From: Drosophila miranda
Taxonomy: Eukaryota > Arthropoda > Insecta > Diptera > Drosophilidae
NCBI RefSeq assembly: GCF_003369915.1
Contig: NC_046676.1
Span: forward strand, 23,064,001-23,128,000
Length of the DNA: 64,000 bases
Direction: 5' to 3'
Below are positions 60,801 through 64,000 of the stretch, piece by piece. Positions within the stretch are counted from its first letter, which is position 1. Every line of letters starts with the position of its first letter. The position numbers were made by a program, and so were the translations under genes. A model generated the notes under the pieces. It ran no database searches. It had not been told where the DNA came from and was given only the letters and a program-made list of their open reading frames with translations.

Positions 60801-62263
60801 TTCTAGAGTGTAAAATCTCAACCAGATCGTATAATTATTATAGCCAGAATCAAGAAAACAATTTCATTCTTTCTCGCTCTGTTTCATGTACGAAAATCTG
60901 AGGCATCCACAAATCTCAGAGACTATTAAGGCTAGAGTAACCAAATTTGGTATCCGCACTTCTGTTAGGTCTCACTGTAAAACGTATATCTCAGAATTTC
61001 GCCCCACCCCCTTCCGCCCCCACAAAGGACGAAAATCTGTTGCATCCACAATATTGCAGATTCGAGAAAACTAAAAACGCAGAATCATAGATAATGACCA
61101 TATCTATCAGATTGCTGAATCTGGATCAGATCGGATCATTTTTATACCCAAAAGGAACAAATCAATTTGCACTGGCTACGCAGCGCCCGACGTCACGCTC
61201 AGACTGATTTTCTGTCTCTCTCGCACGCACTCTTTGTCGTGTCGTTTAATATTAGCGGCGTCTGCCGGAGGAGAGCCATACTGACTAAGTATCGGGTATA
61301 ACTGTAGAGTTGCGGTGTCCGCAGCAACTCACAACGTTCCCCCTCGTTTTTGCTTGCTTTTTGTCCAGGCGATGACCTTGTATCATCTTGGTTGCAGGAT
61401 GCCTTTTTGAAAAGTTTTTGGACAGCGTCAAGTACATTTTCACGGGAAAGTGCGACCTACCACCCGAAGTGTTGGATGTTTTCACACTGATTGTAGAGCG
61501 CTACATGGACTCGATGAATCTGGACTCGAGGCTGTTTGAGCGCTACACAGAGGTGGTGGCCGTTTTGCATCCGAATGCCATCGACGGGCTGACCACGCCC
61601 GCCAATTGGTGGGAGACGCCCATAGGCAAGCTAAAAAAGGCCACCATCATCCGATGCTATCTGGTGCTGTATAACGAGAAGTTGCCCAACCCACTCAAAT
61701 GGCTGACGCCCATTATTGATGCCTACGAGAAGCGCACGGAGGAGCGCTCCTTCTTCTATCGCCACTTGGCTGCCACTCTGTATGCCTTTGGAAGCGATGA
61801 ACATGCCTGTAACTGGATCATGGAAATATTCCTGGAGATCCAGATGCTGCTGGCCGAGGCCTCCAACAAGGAGAAGGTTAACAGGGCACTCTATCTGCTG
61901 GACATCTTTGTTCTGGCCGTGGATGTGCTCTCCGGCTGTGCCGTGCTGCTGGGCAGTGTCGATGTGGTGGCCACAGACGATAAGCAGCGACTCAATCTCT
62001 TTCCCGAGAGCTTGCAGTATCTGTGCGACCACATATTCTGGAAGGACCATGAAGCAAAGGTGAGTGAAGAAGACTCAAATATATGCCACTTTCTTGATCA
62101 TTTTTGTATCGACTTTCAGGTCTATGAATTCCTATTTAATCTCCACAGCTCCATGCCGTCGGACTATGCAGACGTATTCAAGGAGGCAATCATTTGTTCC
62201 CGGAACAAACCATACTTCGACCACAAAGGTGTCTGGACCAAATACGTAGGCCTGCGTAAATGA
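57874..62263 (+). pseudogene. FOCAD-like: FOCAD-like copy U16, complete except one frameshift in exon C
   Basis: Exon 1 57874-57897, candidate microexon 57950-57954, A 58166-58988, B 59049-59260, C 59323-60394, D 61398-62059, E 62120-62263. It differs from an intact gene by the 1-nt loss in 'ataaggactttg' (about 60328-60333), the same lesion as in U3, which stops translation at 60377-60379 with about 15 residues of exon C left. Exon E has an in-frame 6-nt loss so the junction reads NLHSSMPSDY. Exon D's acceptor context is 'cttggttgcag' rather than 'cttgtttgcag', weakening the pyrimidine tract slightly. ATTAAA is at 62403-62408. A truncated product of about 760 residues is still possible. Confidence 0.85.
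60411..61351. mobile_element. DINE-like element, intron of U16
   Basis: Intron 60395-61397 (1003 nt). Long subtype but with 'cccttcagcgctt' as in U3; U3 and U16 also share the exon C frameshift just upstream. Confidence 0.8.
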
Positions 62264-62796
62264 ACACGACGAACACACCGCATTTAACACTCCAACCCAC
62301 GCCTAAAGTGCACTTACTGGTTAACGATCACCGAATACCGTCAATGTTAGTCATCTTTTGATAGCAAACGCATTCTTTGTTATTTATATGTGTTTAAAAA
62401 ACATTAAATGCATTTTTGCGCACAGTATTTGAATTTAAATGTTTCCAGTGCGGTTATCGCACAAAAATACCACACGACAGCTCGATAGTCGATAGTATCG
62501 ATAGTCAAAGTTGAATTCGTCAGTATATAAATGGTATATTTTATAAATTAAACGATATATTTTAGTATATTTCTGAGGGTTGGACGGTATATTTTAACGA
62601 TAAATCCGCGGCCACACTGATATCAATATTTTTAATATATTTATTAAAAAAAATGCAGATAAATTAAAAAAAGTGTAATTAAAACGTATTATCAGTGCGT
62701 GTCACGTGCTGCAATCCCGATCGGCTGTGAAGCAACCTTGAAGCTCTCTCCCTAATGCCGCAGGACACACAAATCATGTATATTAATATATACCAG
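62264..62796 (+). promoter_or_regulatory. 3' UTR of U16 and promoter of U17 with exon 1 deleted
   Basis: ATTAAA 62403-62408; DRE 62496-62503; motif 6 62561-62572; altered motif 1 CGGCCACACTG 62609-62619. The deletion joining 'gaagct' to 'ctctccc' at 62743-62745 is identical to the one upstream of U14. Confidence 0.78.
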
Positions 62797-64000
62797 CATC
62801 CTGGTGATCGAGGCCATCGATTACTTCCTGCAGCAGTCGGATCATGCCCAGTCCATCGATCTGTGCATCTACCAGGCTTGCCTGATCAAACAGCTGGCCA
62901 ACTACGGCATTGATCCTCGTCCCAGTCTGCAGTGCTTGCTGGTCGTGCAGGAGCGCTGTGGCCATGAATACATTCTGAACATGTGTCTGGATGGCATCAT
63001 TCAGTGGATGTCTCAGACTGCATTCATACACGCCGAGGGGCTGGCTCTGGCTAACCAGATAGTGCAGCGTGTGCTCGACCTCCAACAGTCGGATGAGGGC
63101 GAGCGGATATCCACCAAGCAACTGAAGCCGGCCCACATGCGCAACTATCATCCGGACATTGCGATTGCATTTGATCTGGCCAATCTTGTGGAGTCGTTCG
63201 ATGCCTCCGAGAATCAGGATGTTTTCGCCTTTGTCGACGCCCTAAATGACAAGTCAAACACGGTCTTCTGCCAGCGCCTCCATCTCTTCTTGCGCGCCCT
63301 CTTTCTGTCCCGACAACCGCCCGTTGACTGCTGGTTCAAGATCTACGAGGTGATTCTGCAGACCATTAAGGTAAACGAGGGCATCGCCTACGACTTCCTC
63401 ATGACCTACATCTTCAAGCTGGCCCACGAGAACAATCCTGAGCTGCAACTGGAGTTGCTTCGAGGTCTGCCCCATTTTGCCGTATCCAAGGTGAGCTCTC
63501 AAATGAACATCACTTGAATCTTCCACTGAAACATGTCCGGTTTTGCGAAGGACAACGTGCCCATGATTCTGAACACCATTCGAAATCTGTCCACCGAGAA
63601 TGGTACCTTCTGTGTGGACCTGTATCTACGACTGTGGCGCGTGGAGTCGCGCACCTATCTCTTCCTGCTGAAGCAAGTGGCTCAACCGCTGCCGGAGGGC
63701 GATAAGCGCTGGGAGCTTCAAGTAGCCCGAGCACATGCCATGCGGGAAATCTGCCAGGAAAAGTAGCCCATAAATTTATACCGATCTTGTATCCTTTTTC
63801 TAATCTTATACCCATCTTTTGCAGGCCAACATTGCATGGATCGGAGCTGCTACCTCACCTTAGCAATACGTTAAACAGCTGCACCGATGAATCGGGGGAT
63901 CTGGCTACGTCTCTGGCGTTGGATGCTCTTTATGCCTTGTGTGACAGCCACACTGTCAATATTGCTTCCACCTGGCACGCTCTGGGCAGCAAGTTTCGCG
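62797..64000 (+). CDS. FOCAD-like: FOCAD-like copy U17, partial at window edge, in-frame deletion in exon A
   Basis: Exon A 62797-63490 (694 nt), B 63551-63762, C from 63825 to the window end. Exon A lacks 129 nt near 62940 ('cagtgcttgct' joined to 'ggtcgtgcagg'), an in-frame loss of 43 codons covering most of the THYHVLLVLLAEVLHVLSPF-like helical stretch. Everything visible is otherwise open. Exon 1 has been removed by the deletion at 62743-62745, identical to the one before U14. ALNDKSN and the 'gtccggttttgcg' intron variant also match U14, so this is the start of a second copy of the U14-U16 block. Confidence 0.8.

Larger units (their letters stand above)
48277..62742 (+). repeat. Higher-order repeat block U14-U15-U16, period 14,466 nt
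   Basis: The exon-1-removing junction, the exon A start and the flanking promoter all recur exactly 14,466 nt downstream (48277 to 62743; 48331 to 62797). ALNDKSN and the 'gtccggttttgcg' intron variant are found only in U14 and U17. U17 later acquired its 129-nt exon A deletion, since exon B is offset by 14,337. Confidence 0.8.
1..64000 (+). repeat. Tandem array of ~17 FOCAD-like gene copies
   Basis: The whole window is made of head-to-tail copies of one gene. Exon A (coding IEAIDYFLQQSDHAQ) begins at 19, 4234, 9756, 14609, 18786, 22989, 27891, 32099, 36811, 41040, 46124, 48331, 53253, 58166 and 62797; two further copies (U3, U12) lack it. Spacing is about 4.2 kb when the 3' end of one unit is fused to the next and about 4.9 kb when the full intergenic promoter is kept. 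Copies are near-identical with scattered substitutions and small indels, and every intron is retained, so duplication was at the DNA level by unequal exchange. The first 18 bases are the end of intron 1 of U1, and the window ends inside exon C of U17, so the array extends both ways. Confidence 0.97.

Overview
This is eukaryotic, insect-type DNA: coding exons separated by 60-62 nt GT-AG introns, Drosophila core-promoter motifs (DRE, Ohler motif 1, Ohler motif 6, TATA), and a DINE-1/INE-1-like Helitron relic in one intron. The relic's sequence variant (TATACCCGATACT start, TCTGTCCGTC core) is one I associate with obscura-group Drosophila (D. pseudoobscura / D. miranda). That assignment is inference. 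There are no prokaryotic features.

The whole window is one direct tandem array, all on the + strand, of about 17 copies (called U1-U17) of a shortened focadhesin (FOCAD / KIAA1797) homologue. It runs off both edges of the window. A complete unit has: a short promoter; exon 1 (8 codons, MDDIKLAK); a ~268 nt intron; exon A (823 nt); a 60 nt intron; exon B (212 nt); a 62 nt intron; exon C (1073 nt); a ~0.93-1.0 kb intron filled by the DINE-like element; exon D (662 nt); a 60 nt intron; exon E (150 nt including TGA); an ATTAAA signal; and the next promoter. Introns are kept, so the copies arose by DNA-level duplication, not retroposition. Copies differ by few substitutions, so the expansion is recent.

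Layout: U1 (19-3972) is fused to U2 (4234-6554), which is joined through AGCGCT to a 5'-truncated U3 (6550-9494), which is fused to U4 (9756-13799). Promoter, then U5 (14317-18520) fused to U6 (18786-22723) fused to U7 (22989-27074). Promoter, then U8 (27599-31833) fused to U9 (32099-36166). Promoter without exon 1, then U10 (36811-40775) fused to U11 (41040-43060), collapsed into U12 (43088-45861) and U13 (46124-47797). Promoter without exon 1, then U14 (48331-52436). Promoter, then U15 (52961-57348). Promoter, then U16 (57874-62263). Promoter without exon 1, then U17 (62797-64000, cut by the window edge).

U15 is the only copy in which exon 1 and exons A-E are all open. The others carry nonsense codons, frameshifts, missing exons or lost starts, and several of these lesions are shared by non-adjacent copies, showing that broken copies were themselves duplicated or converted. 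Two structural points stand out. First, in seven places the last exon of one unit is fused to intron 1 of the next, leaving a GTATGT donor; at six of them its phase would splice the upstream copy in frame into the next copy's exon A. Second, exon 1 cannot join exon A in frame directly, but a 5-nt candidate microexon (TCATT) between them restores the frame. The interval from about 42.3 to 47.3 kb has a dense burst of 1-nt indels and is probably unpolished or collapsed assembly.
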